DNA of 64,000 nucleotides from Gordius sp. MW1 (Eukaryota > Nematomorpha > Gordioida > Gordea > Gordiidae), in contig OZ038527.1 in the NCBI GenBank assembly GCA_964036665.1, positions 10,447,835 to 10,511,834 on the forward strand, in the 5' to 3' direction. Positions 1 to 12,900 of this stretch are shown one piece after another. Both the position numbers and the translations under genes were made by a program. How positions within the stretch are numbered: position 1 is the stretch's first letter; the number at the start of each line of letters is the position of its first letter. The notes beneath the pieces are model-generated. The model was not told where the DNA came from, did not search any database, and worked only from the letters and a program-made list of their open reading frames with translations.

Positions 1-1370
1 GCAGAAATTATATTAATTTTGGGCTAAATTTCAGAAAATGTTTGAAAATTATATTGTGTGTTATACCTACGGTATTTTGTATAAAATAGATAAGGTAAAT
101 CGCCATCTCGACCCTTAGCTAAATCCGCTTCGACCTCTAACCAAAAGAATTGTTACCCCTGTACCTTTTATCGGAACGTTAGGACTTTAAGTCTTTGACT
201 TCTCATTAATGGGGGAGGTGTGGTGTTCACCCATATTCTAATTCTTCCCCCCCCCCCCCCCCCCCATGCATGCTACGATTTAAATTATATGCATTTTTAT
301 TTTACCCTACGCTCGATCTTAATTGCGTCAGATTTACTTTACACGTAGTCATCAGTGTTGCCACTGCACTAAAAATAGATTGTTTATACCACTTCGCTTT
401 TTATTTCCATCGCGATCGCATATAGATATTATTATCACCATGATTTAGAAAATATATTTTAGATTACCTAACTACGTTGATTATTAATTAATTCATTATA
501 ATTTTAATTTCTCTCGTTGTAACCAAATAAATAAATTGAAAAAAGATGTAATATTAAAGGCGAAAGCAAATTCAAAAAAATCCTTTTTGAGGATTTTCGC
601 GCGCGGATATATTTCTTAGAATTATAATACGTCCATATGGAATATATTAATTGGAATTCTAAATAAATTAGTGGAGATGGAAATAAGAGTTGCGGCAGCA
701 AACTCGATAATTAAATTATTCGAAAACTAGATTATTCAATAAACTCAAGCAAAATTCTATACCAATACTTTCTTCGGTATAGAATACAAAAGTTTGTTAT
801 TTACTTTTTTAGATGTATGCCTTTTAAGTCCCTAATATTATAAATATTAACTACTTAATTTATACTTTGATTAATTTAGCATTTATTTAATAGAATGGAA
901 GAATATGGTTTTGCTGAGATTATGGATTATATGAAAAATGGGACTATTCCTATATATTTGATAGTTGTTTATAAAATATTTTTAATTGTTACTATACTAT
1001 TTTTACTTTATATTTACTTTAAATAAAATGTATTATATTTATTTCAATGTCTAATGATATTTGACAAAACATGGTTTTAATATGCCTTTTTCCAATAAAG
1101 ATGATATGTAATGGCTAAAAATATATATTTATTAAAATAATAATATCTATATCATTATTTTATATTATAACAGCTTTATCAGATGCAAAATAAATTTAAT
1201 AAGTTAAATTTATATAGATTGGATCACTTATAAAAGAATTAAAACCAAATATATGACACATAAGATCATCAGGAATTATAAGATCCTTTATATAAAATAA
1301 TTATTTATGTTCCCCACTTTTTATAATAGTTTAAAAACTTAATACATATAGATTGAATTTGTTTATAATG
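1..1370. other. AT-rich sequence without a recognisable gene
   Basis: No reading frame here looks like a conserved protein. The only visible oddity is a C homopolymer of about 20 bases near 247-266. The short minus-strand frame at 504-701 has AT-driven composition and no recognisable motif. Confidence 0.6.
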
Positions 1371-1379
1371 GTTAAAATT

Positions 1380-2358
1380 GGGAACCCCTCTAAATCCCGA
1401 AACGCCAGAATCCCGAAACTACGATTTGGCCACGACTACGATTTCAAATTTCCATATGTACGATTTCAAAATTCCATATTTCTGTTTTTTTATTCAATAT
1501 TAAACTTTTAAGGTTTATAATAAATTATAAGATGGTTCAACATGAAGTTTATGCTTGGTATATTGGACTCAATCCAAAAAGTAAAGAAACTTCATGATAA
1601 ATGTTAATATATAGAACTGTTTCTGTTTTTTTACTAAAGCATCATTGTTGGAATCTATTTATATATAAGATAGTTAAACATTAACTATGTTACATTGAAT
1701 TATGTCAAATTACTTGCTACAATATCATTTGGTGAGTTTAATGTGGCATCTTGACTTGAATCTAAAATAAATAAGGATTTTAAAAAATATACTCAAATCT
1801 CTTACTTCCATTAACATCTGATATAAGGGCTTGTTAAATATAATCTAATGAGTTCAATAAAATTGCTTCTTGACTTAAATCTAAAAAAAATTCAAAAAAA
1901 ATACTAAAATCTTTTACTTTCTTGATCCTCTATGGGTATGGAGATATTTTTTACAACTTAATACTTAATTTAAATTATAAATTTCTTACTTTGCTGACTA
2001 TTTCTGATGTTATTTGACAATTATTAGATTTAAGCACAACCCTTCCTGGGCATTGAAATTTACTGTACTTGCTGCACTTATACTACATTTGTTCATTTTT
2101 TCCCTCTTTAACATTGATATAATCATCATAGTTAAAGAGGGTTAAAATGTAATGTTTTCTCTTTGGTTTTTTAAACCCTACAACAATATATTTACACTTG
2201 AATACTAATGCTTACATATATTTTCTTTGTTTTGAAGATTTTGCGTCAAAGAGATTCCCACGTTTTCATGATATTAAGTACAATTTAACATATGTTAAAT
2301 TTGGCGCGTAGTAACATTTTCGGGATTCTGGCGTTTCGGGATTTTGGGGGGGGGAACC
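1380..2358. mobile_element. Non-autonomous Mutator-like (MULE) element, 979 bp
   Basis: The ends are inverted repeats. The left end begins GGGAACCCCTCTAAATCCCG and carries AAACGCCAGAATCCCGAAA; the right end carries the complement and finishes in a G run plus GAACC. The element is flanked by a perfect 9-bp duplication GTTAAAATT at 1371-1379 and 2359-2367. A 9-bp duplication is typical of Mutator-like elements. No transposase frame is present. Its interior is shared with the longer element at 2517-5123: for example, 1640-2270 matches 4160-4770 closely. It therefore looks like an internally deleted relative of that element. Confidence 0.85.
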
Positions 2359-3863
2359 GTTAAAATTAAATATTTAATGAAGCTTAATTGAATCATGTTC
2401 AAAATAACGACCGTTCAAAATACTGACAGCTTTACAAATTAGACATTAGATCTACAATCAAAATTAGCAAAAAATATATGAACATATGTTTAAACAAATA
2501 ATTGTATATAATAGTAGGGAACCCCTCTAAATCCCGAAACGCCAGAATCCCGAAACTACGATTTGGCCACGACTACGATTTCAAATTTCCATATGTACGA
2601 TTTCAAAATTCCATATTTCTGTTTTTTTATTCAATATTAAACTTTTAAGGTTTATAATAAATTATAAGATGGTTCAACATGAATTTTATGCTTGGTATAT
2701 TGGACTCAATCCAAAAAGTAAAGAAACTTCATGATAAATGTTAATATATAGAACTGTTTCTGTTTTTTTATTCAATATTAAACTTTTAAGGTTTATAGTA
2801 AATTATAAGATGGTTCAACATCAAGTTTATGCTTGGTATATTGGACTCAATCCAAAAAGTAAAGACACATGTTAAATGTTAATATATAGAACTTTATATG
2901 ATTCCAATCAATCCAAAAATAAAGAAACTCCATGATAAATGTTAATATATAGAACTGTTTCTGTTTTTTTTATTCAATATTAAACTTTTAAGGTTTATAG
3001 TAAATTATAATATGGTTCAACATCAAGTTTATGCTTGTTATATTGGACTCAATCTAAAAAGTAAAGACACTTCATGATAAATGTTAATATATAGAACTTT
3101 ATATGATTCCAATCAATCCAAAAAATAAAGAAACTTCATGATAAATGTTAATATATAGAACTTTACATGATTTTAATCAATCCAAAAAATAAAGAAACTT
3201 CATGACAAATGTTGTTAATATATAGAAATTTATATAATTCAAATGAAATAGCATGTTTAACTTTAATGTAAATGTTTTAATTAATAATTAAGTTTACCAC
3301 ACAAATATTTATAATAAATAATAAAATTCAAAATTAAAGAAACTTTGTGATTAATGTTGTTAATATTTAGGATTATATATTTAAAATAATGAAGTAGTTA
3401 GATATTTATAAATTACAACACAAATAAATATATTAAATATTTTATTTTTACATTTTTATTACACATATGTATTACACATATTGTAACATTTGTATTACAC
3501 ATATTATAAATTTTAAAAAATGTGGTGTACCAAATATAAACAATCTATTATCAATATTCTCCACTAAGAATGGAGTTCCATTTTTAAGGTAGTGGCAATC
3601 TCAAGGGAGAATTATATCTTCAATTGTTTGAGGTATTTTAGGTCTGTTTTTATGAACAATTCTATTCAGTGTTTTGATCACGGATTTCAAAGACGGCAGA
3701 GCATGTGGGTATTGCCAAATATCCTCAACTTCTTCCCTTCTTTGGTAAATCACATCATTGTATACCTAAATAGATCAATTATTATAAGACCAAAGACATA
3801 TATTTACCTTTGTAATTGATTCCCTGAGACTATTTTGCATAGCCTTCTTTAAATTACTTTTTG

Positions 3864-4055
3864 TCAGAAGGCAATGATACTCATCAGGTTCATGGTTATG
3901 ATTTTTTTTATTTTTGCTAAATTCTCAGAAAATATTAGTCTACAAGGACATTTTGAATGCCTGCATCGATAATAAGTGCAAGTTTTTGTAGATTTGTCAA
4001 CTACATAAAGATAGTTATTAAGGACTAAAATGTTTTTCCCTTTTTGGGATGGCAA
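3864..4055 (-). pseudogene. FLYWCH-type zinc finger fragment inside MULE element
   Basis: This 63-residue frame reads SQKGKNILVLNNYLYV and then an aromatic pair with Cys (YYRC) followed by a HSKCPC run. That is the layout of the FLYWCH zinc finger: a KG turn, a hydrophobic core, Y/W-x-C, then a second Cys. FLYWCH domains are often found in Mutator-like (Phantom-type) transposase genes, which fits its position inside a MULE-like element. The expected C-terminal His pair and any DDE catalytic segment are not visible in this frame. I call it a remnant and not a working host gene. Confidence 0.6.
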
Positions 4056-4783
4056 GAATGTTATATCTAAATTATAGTGTGGTTACATAAACTAAACATA
4101 GAATGAATTTACTTTGGGTATTAACACGTGGTGTACAGGCCTGTTCAATGACATCTAAAGCATCATTGTTGGAATCTATTTATAAGATAGTTAAACATTA
4201 ACTATGTTACATTGAATTATGTCAAATTACTTGCTACAATATTATTTGGTGAGTTTAATGTGGCATCTTGACTTGAATCTAAAATAAATAAGGATTTTAA
4301 AAAATATACTCAAATCTCTTACTTCCATTAAAATCTGATATAAGGGCTTGTTAAATATAATCTAATGAGTTCAATAAAATTGCTTCTTGACTTAAATCTA
4401 AAAAAAAACTAAAATCTTTTACTTTCTTGATCCTCTATGGGTATGGAGATATTTTTTACAACTAAATACTTAATTTAAATTATAAATTTCTTACTTTGCT
4501 GACTATTTCTGATGTTATTTGACAATTATTAGATTTAAGCACAACCCTTCCTGGGCATTGAAATTTACTGTACTTGCTGCACTTATAATACATTTGTTCA
4601 TTTTTTCCCTCTTTAACATTGATATAATCATCATAGTTAAAGAGGGTTAAAATGTAATGTTTTCTCTTTGGTTTTTTAAACCCTACAACAATATATTTAC
4701 ACTTGAATACTAATGCTTACATATATTTTCTTTGTTTTGAAGATTTTGCGTCAAAGAGATTCCCACGTTTTCATGAAATTAAG

Positions 4784-5036
4784 GGTATCGTTTCAAAATG
4801 TCACAGTCCAAAATGTAACAAAGCCACATCGTGAGATTCGCGAATCTCACGATCGTGAGATTCGCAATTACTCATTGCGCAAGAGCATAATTTCCATTGG
4901 GTAGTGTTTTAGGTCAGCGTTTTAGGTTAGGGGTTGGGTTAGGATTAGATGTACATCAAATTCCCTCCCCATTTGAGATTTAATTTTTTGTGATATTCGT
5001 GTGACATTTTGGACTGTGACATTTTGAACCCAAGAC
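4784..5036. mobile_element. MITE nested in MULE element, 253 bp
   Basis: The copy at 1380-2358 lacks this block at the homologous site, which gives an empty-site comparison. The insert is flanked by a perfect 9-bp duplication GAAATTAAG (4775-4783 and 5037-5045). Both ends carry TCAAAATGTCACAGTCCAAA in inverted orientation. Near 4833-4868 there are short palindromes built from GAGATTCGCGAATCTC. The duplication length again points to the Mutator class. Its core (4902-4985) is shared with another MITE at 23477-23689 that has different ends. Confidence 0.85.
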
Positions 5037-5143
5037 GAAATTAAGTACAATTTAACATATGTTAAATTTGGCGCGTAGTAATATTTTCGGGATTCTGGCG
5101 TTTCGGGATTTTGGGGGAGAACCTAATAGTATATTATATATAA

Positions 5144-5600
5144 GCAATTACTACATATTTAATATAATATATTATACACCAAATTATATAATTAATAAAT
5201 ACAAATTATTTGGTATAGGGTGGTATATAATTAAGTGTATATAATAAAATATATGTAATTATTTGAGCAATTCATACATACTTAATATATTAAATACTAA
5301 ATTATATAATTAGAAAATTCAAATTAGTTTGTTATAGGGTATATAGTTAATATAATAAATATATGTAATTATATAAAAGCAATTTATACATACTTAATAT
5401 ATTCAATACTAGATTATATAATTAATAAATACAAGTTAGTCTGGTAAGGGTCGTATATAATTAAGTGTATATAATAAAATATATGTAGTAATATAAAAGC
5501 AATTTATACATACTCAATATATTAAATACTAAATTATATAACTAATATACGTAGTTTGGTATAGGGTGGTGTATAATTAAGCAATATATAATAAATTTAT
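5144..5600. repeat. Tandem repeat, about 112-123 bp unit, 4 copies
   Basis: Units begin near 5144, 5267, 5379 and 5499 with GCAATTTATACATACTTAAT-like sequence. Each continues through TATATAATTAATAAATACAA and GTATAGGGTGGTATATAATT. Copies differ by small substitutions and indels. No coding potential is evident. The array starts just outside the right end of the preceding MULE element. Confidence 0.75.
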
Positions 5601-5615
5601 TATATAAAGGATATC

Positions 5616-6660
5616 ATCCGAGTGCTATCTCATGCCTTTAGATTCTTGTTTACAAGTTGATTAATGGAATATTTAGAATGATAATTGATATTTGAGAGGA
5701 TAATCTCAGCTTAAACATATAAGAGATTTGCTAAAGTTTTTTTTGTACTTTAATAGAAAACATATTAAATTTTAAGAGGGCAATCTCTTTAGCCATTAGA
5801 TTAAATAGAAATCATACATACAATTTATGATGCTATATAACTTAATTAGATCCTTAAAGATTGTAAAGGGATCATTACTTAATATGATTAGTATCAATGT
5901 GCATGTGATGAGATAAGCTTTTGTATTTAGTTTTTGCTATTATTTTAAAGCAAATTTATTTATACCTGAATCACTAACTATATCTATTTTATTTTTATCC
6001 ACCTCAACTAATGTTTACTTATTGATGTACTGTTATATTGACATATAAGATGATTGATGGATGAAACTCTTACCCCAATTTTTACATTTAATGCTTACAA
6101 AAGAGCCTAGAAAAAAATGCTTTAAAATCTTGTTCTTGTTTTAAAAAGATCTAATTAGAAAATGTTATAGCTGGTTGTGAAAATCTGGTAACTATCAATA
6201 ACTTTTTAAGAATGTGAGAAATTTTATTTTTTACCAAACTTAATTTCAAGAAATAAGAAACACTAAACAAATTTATAATAAATTAATAATATGCCATAGA
6301 CTCTGAAGCTGTTGAAGGGCAAGAGGCAGTAAAACATTTGTAATAAGATTTGTTGGGCCTCTTTTGACTTGTCATATATAGGTATGAGGAGTAATACAAG
6401 ATTAATCCTTCTTTTTGGGGCCTAAGATATTCTGGGGAAGCCACTAGGTTAATAAATATAAATTAGTTGAATCTTAGATATAAATACATATTTTGTGAAG
6501 ATAATGAAATAAATAAAAAACTAGGTAGTATAAATATCAAATAATACCTCTGTCCATTTGTTGGTAACATCCATAATTTGTGGATTATCAGTAGGTATAA
6601 AATGGCTTATTTGTGTATTAGGAGTGGCCACACTTTGCTGAAAAAAATACAAAAATTAAA
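5616..6660. other. AT-rich sequence without a recognisable gene
   Basis: I see no conserved frame, terminal repeat or structural RNA between the two tandem arrays. Confidence 0.5.
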
Positions 6661-6666
6661 CAATAC

Positions 6667-7256
6667 AATACTTTGTGGCTGTTCTTGCCTAACTAAAACT
6701 CTAGGCAATATTCTCGGATAGTTGGTTGAAACACTTATTGACTGGCTTCTTAGTGTATTATGACTAGCAATCTGCTGATCTAAAAAAAGATTAGAACAAA
6801 TTCAGCAATAAAATACTTTGTGGCTATTCTTGCCTAACTAAAACTGTAGGCAGTATTCTCGGATAGTTGGTTGAAACACTTATTGACTGGCTTCTTAGTG
6901 TACTATGACTAGCAATCTGCTGATCTAAAAAAAGATTAGAACAAATTCAGCAATACAATACTTTGTGGCTGTTCTTGCCTAACTAAAACTGTAGGCAGTA
7001 TTCTAGGATAGTTGGTTGAAACACTTATTGACTGGCTTCTTAATGTATTATGACTAGCAATCTGCTGATCTAAAAAAAGATTAGAACAAATTCAGCAATA
7101 CAATACTTTATGGCTGTTCTTGCCTAACTAAAACTGTAGGCAGTATTCTCGGATAGTTGGTTGAAACACCTAATGACTGGCTTCTTAGTGTATTATGACT
7201 AGCAATCTGCTGATCTAAAAAAAGATTAGAACAAATGCAGCAATACAATACTTTGT
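6667..7256. repeat. Tandem repeat, 145-bp unit, four full copies
   Basis: The word CTTTGTGGCT recurs at 6671, 6816, 6961, 7106 (one change) and 7251, exactly 145 bp apart. Each unit contains TGTAGGCAGTATTCTCGGAT, TTGACTGGCTTCTTAGTGTA and AGCAATCTGCTGATCTAAAA. Copies differ at only a few positions, so the array is either young or homogenised. There is no open frame across it and no spacer structure, so it is a minisatellite or short satellite and not a CRISPR array. Confidence 0.9.
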
Positions 7257-7564
7257 GGCTGTCCCTGCACAATTAAGGCTCGAAGCAGCAGTTGATTAGA
7301 TGCAGAGATAGATGGGTGATCATTCTGGCCTATATAATATAAATTTGAAAATAAATGAAATTGCACTTGTAGGCATGAATAATAAATGAAAATATTGATT
7401 GCACTTTGTGATATGGTAAAATTTTAAAATAAACGTTAAAATCAACGTTATAATGATTGGTTGTTTACTTGAGATATGTGACATATTATATAAATTTCGA
7501 TTGCGAAATTGTCTATGAATTTGATTGGTTGTCAGTATTATGAACGGTCGTTATTTTGAACAGA

Positions 7565-7695
7565 AGCGTAATTTATATTATGTTAAACCTTTATTAAAAA
7601 AAAATATTAAATGAAGCTTAATTTATATTATGTTAAACCTTTATTAAAAAAATATTTAATGAACTTAATTTATATTATGTTAAACCTTTATTAAA
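7565..7695. repeat. Short tandem repeat, about 50-bp unit, three copies
   Basis: Three copies of a unit containing TTTATATTATGTTAAACCTT followed by an A run and ATTTAATGAA lie next to each other. Just upstream, 7533-7563 is an inverted match to 2398-2427, the motif ACGACCGTTCAAAATA and its complement. The same repeat family therefore flanks both ends of this region. Confidence 0.6.
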
Positions 7696-7829
7696 AAATC
7701 TTAACAAAATTATTGTATAACAAACCACAATTTTTGATTGACATTAATACCAGCGTATAATAATCTTTTTTGCAATTATAGTGCAGAAATACATTATTGA
7801 CGTGTTTGATTGACTTCCGCGATATCAAA

Positions 7830-8965
7830 CGAGACGCGAATTGAACATTACACCGGCAAATCCACAATCGACCCAATCTTCGCACTAAGCCAAATGATGG
7901 ATAAGTATGGTGAAAAGACCTACATATGGTTTTTATCGACATGGAGAAAGCTTATGACACGGTCCCCCGCGAGTTAATATGGTGGTGCCTGAGAAAACAA
8001 AATATCCTGACGCATATATACGGCTTATAAAAAAAATATGAAGCCTCAAACTCTTGCGTTAGTACGACAGTTGGAGACTAAATCCTTTTGGGTTAAAATT
8101 GGATTACATCAAGGATCTGCTTTAAGTCTTTTTTTATTTAATATAATTATAGACACGATAAGAGGGTTATTTAAAAGCCATCGCCATGGTGTATGCTATA
8201 TGCCGATGATAAAGTACTTTGCGAGGAAACAAGGGAGAAAGTATTCGAAGAAGCCGAAAAGTGGTCGAAGCGCTTAGCTGGATATGGTTTAAAGGTCAAC
8301 GATCGAAAAACGGTATACATGGAAATGAACGGTACAAGCACCCTCGCTGGATGACCCTCTAAAGTACCCAAAAGTGGACAGGTTGCTCGATGCTACATCA
8401 AGAGGGAGGTTGCGCAACAGAAGTCAATGCCCGGATTCAAAAAGGATGGCTTAAATGGCGAAGTATATCCGGTGTAATGTGCGACAAAACAATGCCAATA
8501 TGGTTGAAAAGCAAAGCTTACACATCCATCGTAAGACCGGTGTTACTCTATGGAAGTGAAACCAGGGGCCTAAACACCACTGAAGGAAAGCTATTACAAT
8601 CCACAGAGATGAGCGGTGGAGCTTGGGGTATACTAAGCTCGACCATATGACGAATGACTTTCTCCTGACAAAAATGGGTATTCAACCTATGGCGGACATA
8701 ATTAACGAAAATCGGCAAAGGTTGTATGGGCATGTACTAAGAAGGGACACGGATGACGTAAATCAAAAAGTACTGGACATGGAGGTAGCGGGAAGAGAGG
8801 AGGAGGACGACCCCGTGTCACGTGGAAAGGGCAAGTCGATAAAGTTAAGAAAACTAAAGAGATAGTCAAGACATGGCACTCACCCGGTCAAGAAGGAAGA
8901 AGCTTATCAAAACAAATCCCGCGAATGTGGGACCATAACTGATAAAGAAGAAGAACAAGATATCA
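7830..8965 (+). pseudogene. 5'-truncated RTE-type LINE fragment (reverse transcriptase)
   Basis: Across shifting frames the sequence encodes parts of an RTE reverse transcriptase: GKSTIDPIFAL, a DMEKAYDTVPRELIWW-like segment, the Y-x-DD region as YADDKVLCEETRE, then the typical RTE C-terminal part WLKWRSISGVMCDKT, VRPVLLYGSET and RQRLYGHVLRRD. Several frameshifts and stops break it. It is diverged from, but the same family as, the elements at 17013-18740 and 29741-32824. It starts inside the RT domain, a normal 5' truncation. The 3' end is the AAGAAGAAGAA-rich tail near 8945-8960. I could not identify a target duplication. Confidence 0.8.
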
Positions 8966-9520
8966 GAAAATTTTAAGTCCAGGAACTCAGCTGTGACATA
9001 CATTTCAATGGATTTATCAACAAATTAATTTTCTTACTAATACCTAAAAAATATTCCTCCTTTTCCAACTCCAGTTAATCTTAAAAGTTGGATAGCTATT
9101 GGCATGTATCAATTTACTTGTTTAAAACAAAATTTATTTAAAATTAACCTCTCAACCGAGCCAGAAATACCTTGTAGTGGTGGTTGAGCTTGTGGACTCT
9201 CGTGATCCAAGAAGCTATACCTTTGGTAGCCAAACACAATTTTTGTGTTTGTTACTGGTGGGGTCACCCTATTGGCAAGGTTCTTGGTGAAGGGTCAGAC
9301 TAATATTTCTGGGCTTTTTGAGGGAATACTAGTGAAATGGAAGTGCTAGATTAAGCCTATCAATACGAGTGGTCTAAAGAAAAGTTTAATTCACCAAAAT
9401 GACGGCATCATAAAAATAGTAGGTAGTCAAGCGCCAAAATCTAACAAAGTTCCGTCAGGCTTGGAAGGCCGAGATATCAATACTCCCTCATTCCATATAA
9501 ACCAAAATGTATACTACAAC

Positions 9521-9965
9521 CATAGACTAGATAGACTGCTCATCAACGCACAAAATGTGTACCCTTTTTTCCACCATTTTGAAAGGCACATTGTAAAGTG
9601 GTGATCATATAGAAATTCGTATTAAATAATCTTAAAAAGGTAAATAAAAAAATATTGAATTGGGTAGATCTCAAAAACAGCATTTTAAAATAGATATCAC
9701 TTAAAAAATACATAAAAAATAAAAATGTAAAAAATGCGATTAAAGTTTGTTTTATAATATAGCGCCATCAATATTAATTGCTATTTTGTATAATATTAAT
9801 TTATTGACGTTCGCTTAATTTATAAACTAGTGAGGAAGGTAAATTGACTGTTATAGGGCAAAATTACATGGTTAAAATACACCAGTTGCCTCTTTAAATG
9901 GAGGAAAATTTGACACACAATTAACCATATGCAACATATGGCATGAGCAGTCTATCTAGTCTATG
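9521..9965. mobile_element. hAT-like MITE, 445 bp
   Basis: The terminal inverted repeats are long: CATAGACTAGATAGACTGCT at the left and its complement at the right. A perfect 8-bp duplication ACTACAAC lies at 9513-9520 and 9966-9973. There is no coding capacity. A second copy with the same ends is at 21970-22558. An 8-bp duplication suggests hAT, though the TIR start is not the usual CAG. Confidence 0.85.
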
Positions 9966-12900
9966 ACTACAACAAAGAAGCAGCATGAAAACCAAACTAG
10001 GGCGTCCCCCTTAAGCGACGCGCGCATTCTTCGCCTGGAATGTTGGGAAATAAACGAAGGCTACAGCTCTCTCAACAAACGGAAGCGGTTAAAGACATTA
10101 GTTTGCGTAGGATAAAGTTTGGGTCATGGAATATGGTACAATGACTATCAAGAGCAGAGAATTGGCAGACGTTCTAAGGAGGAGAAAAATCGATATCGCT
10201 TGTATACAAGAAACCAAATGGAAGGGCCAAAAAGCAAAATACATAGGTGACGGATACAAATTATATTTTTACGGTACAGAAACTCATCGGAATGGCGTCG
10301 GTATAGTGCTATTGGAAGAATTTCAGCAAACTGTCGTCGTCGTTAAAAGAATCAATGACAATGGCGATACAGCTTTGTTATGAATCTACAACGTTATCTC
10401 AGCATCAGAGACCAGATTTACCCGGCCCGCTGCGTGGGCCGGGCGGGGTCGGGCAACTGTCCTAAATTTTAACTTTGGGCAGGCCCGGGCGGGCACCATA
10501 ACAAGATTCGGGCAATTCGGACTCAATTTTCTTTTTAAAATAATGTATTATATTGTTTTTTTGTATACTTTGCCACTTTTTCAATTGATTTCATAATGTT
10601 TGTTAATCCTAGTTCTCATTTAAAAAAAAATCAAAAATTAAGATAAATTTTAAAAAATATAACGATATATGTGTTTTCAAAATTTTAAAACACACCAATT
10701 CGGGCCGGGCAGTTCGGGCAGCTGGGATAATTCGAGCATTGCCGGGCGGACACATAGAAGGGTTCGGGAGGGCAGATTGATTGTAAATTCGGGCCGGGTC
10801 GGGTTCAGGCAGAAAAATTCGTACAAATCTGACCTTTGACAGCATACGCCCCTCAAAGTGGGTGCTCTGAGGCGGAAAAAGAGTGTTTTTGGAAGGAGCT
10901 TGAAGATGTTCTATCCCAATTCGGTAAAGAGGGACTGATAATTATCGGAGCGGACCTATGGACACGTGGGCAAATCAAGGGAAGGATTTGAAAGAAATCA
11001 CGGTGGTCGGGGTTACGGCCTAAGAAATGAAGGAGGTACGGAGATTCTAGAAATTGCTCAAGCTTTTGACCTAGCAATAAGAAATACCTTCTTCAAAAAG
11101 AGACAGGAACATCTTATAACGTACAAAAGCGGCATCCATACCACTCAGATAGATTTCTTTCTAGTCAACAGAGCACTTAAAGTATGTTCAAAATGTAAAG
11201 GTAATACCGTAGGAAATATTGGCCTGCCAACACAAGCGGTTGGTGATAGACTTTATATTAAAGGGAATTAAAGGGCAAAAGGTCCAAAGAGTAGCGGCAA
11301 CTATATAATAGATGAAATTAAAGGATAATATTCAACATTTTGAGGAACAAGTAATACATGCTGAATTTAAGGAAAATACTTCGTGTGAGGATCAATGGAA
11401 TGGTATAGCTGCCACAATGCGAAAAGCGGGACGACAAACTAGATGAAAGCAAGCCCACAAAAAGAATTCTCAAGGAAACGTGGTGGTGGAATGAAGAAGT
11501 GCAAAAATGTATCAAGGAAAAGAAGAGTTTGTACAAAGTTTGGTATAAAAGCAAAGATAATAATGATAAGCAAGCTTACCAAGAAGCTAAAAGATCGGCT
11601 AAAAAATTCGTAGCAAGAGCAAAAAGCAAGGTGTACGACGTAAAACTAAACTCAAAGGAAGGAGAAAAATTGATCTACAAAATCGCAAAGTCAAGGGCCC
11701 GAAATTCTAAAGTTTACCTAGAATGCCGGCTAATCAAGGGTCAAAAGGGAAAAATACTAACACACGACTGCCATATACTACAAAGATGGTACGACTATTA
11801 TAACGGATTTATCAATTGAAAAGGGGCCTGTAGTCGAAGACATTAACCAGGAAAATACAATAGGAGAATTAAACACAGCGGACGGGATCACGCAAACGGA
11901 AGTCAAAGTTGCTATGGGTAAACTAAAGTCAGGAAAAGCTCTTGGACCAGACAATATACCAATAGAGAATTTTAAAGTGTTAGGCAATACTGGGGCACAA
12001 TTCCTCGCCAACCTTTAATATCTTGAAAACGGGTAAAATGCCTAACGAGTGGAGGGATAGCTACATACATGATCCCGATATACAAGATGAAAGGGGACAT
12101 TCAGGATTGCAACAATTACAGTGGGATAAAGCTTATGAGTCACACTTTCAAGGTGTGGGAGTTTGGTTTAAATTTGACATAACTAATTCGGATTCATGCC
12201 GGAGAGGTCTACAGCAGACGCTCTAAACAGTGTTAGAAGATTAATAAAACGGTTTAAAGAAAGGGAAGATTGCACATGTGTTTCATCGATCTAGAAAAAG
12301 TGTTCGATAAAGTTTGTTGTACTTTAGTGTGGAAATGTCTTAAAGAGAACAATGTGCCAGAATTATACGTCAGAGCAATAAAAGATGTGTACAAGGGAAA
12401 TAGGACGTACTTTAGAACAACGGTGGGGACTACAAAGGGCTTTGCCATTAACACTGGAGTCCATCAAGGTTCAACTCTTAGTCATTCATAATGATAATGG
12501 ATATTATTACCAAGGATTTGGGCGAGGAAGCTCCTTGGGCAATGATCTTTGCAGACGATATAAATCCTCTGTGCCAAAAGTGAACAAGAATTGGCTAATA
12601 CTGTAAATAGATGGGTAAATGCAATAGAAGAAAGAGGTCTCAGGGTAAATAGAAAGAAAACAGAATACATGAAGACAAAGTTTAAATCGGATGAAAACCA
12701 GCTAAGTGTATCCCTTACTTTAGGCGGTTGGCAACTTATAAGCGTGGATTCCGTCAAATATTTAGGATCAACACTTCAATCGGATGGTGGAATGGATAAA
12801 GAAATTCAAGCAAGGATAAATTCCGGATGGCTTAAGTGGAGGGACTTGACAGGCGTTCTATGACAAAAACATTCCGAGAAGACTAAAAGGCGCACTGTAC

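Larger units (their letters stand above)
2517..5123. mobile_element. Longer MULE-type element with FLYWCH remnant, 2607 bp
   Basis: It has the same terminal inverted repeats as the element at 1380-2358. The flanking duplication is TAATAGTA at 2509-2516 and 5124-5131 (8 bp, or 9 bp with one mismatch). The left third contains degenerate internal repeats of a Ttaatatatagaac-type unit (about 2690-3240). The minus strand at 3864-4055 encodes a FLYWCH-like zinc finger, a domain known to accompany MULE transposases. No MULE catalytic domain is recognisable, so the element is non-autonomous or degraded. A 253-bp MITE is nested at 4784-5036. Confidence 0.8.

Noticed and set aside
6667..7256. Regular 145-bp repeat considered as CRISPR
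   Set aside because: The whole unit is repeated with no unique spacers, and the sequence is eukaryotic.
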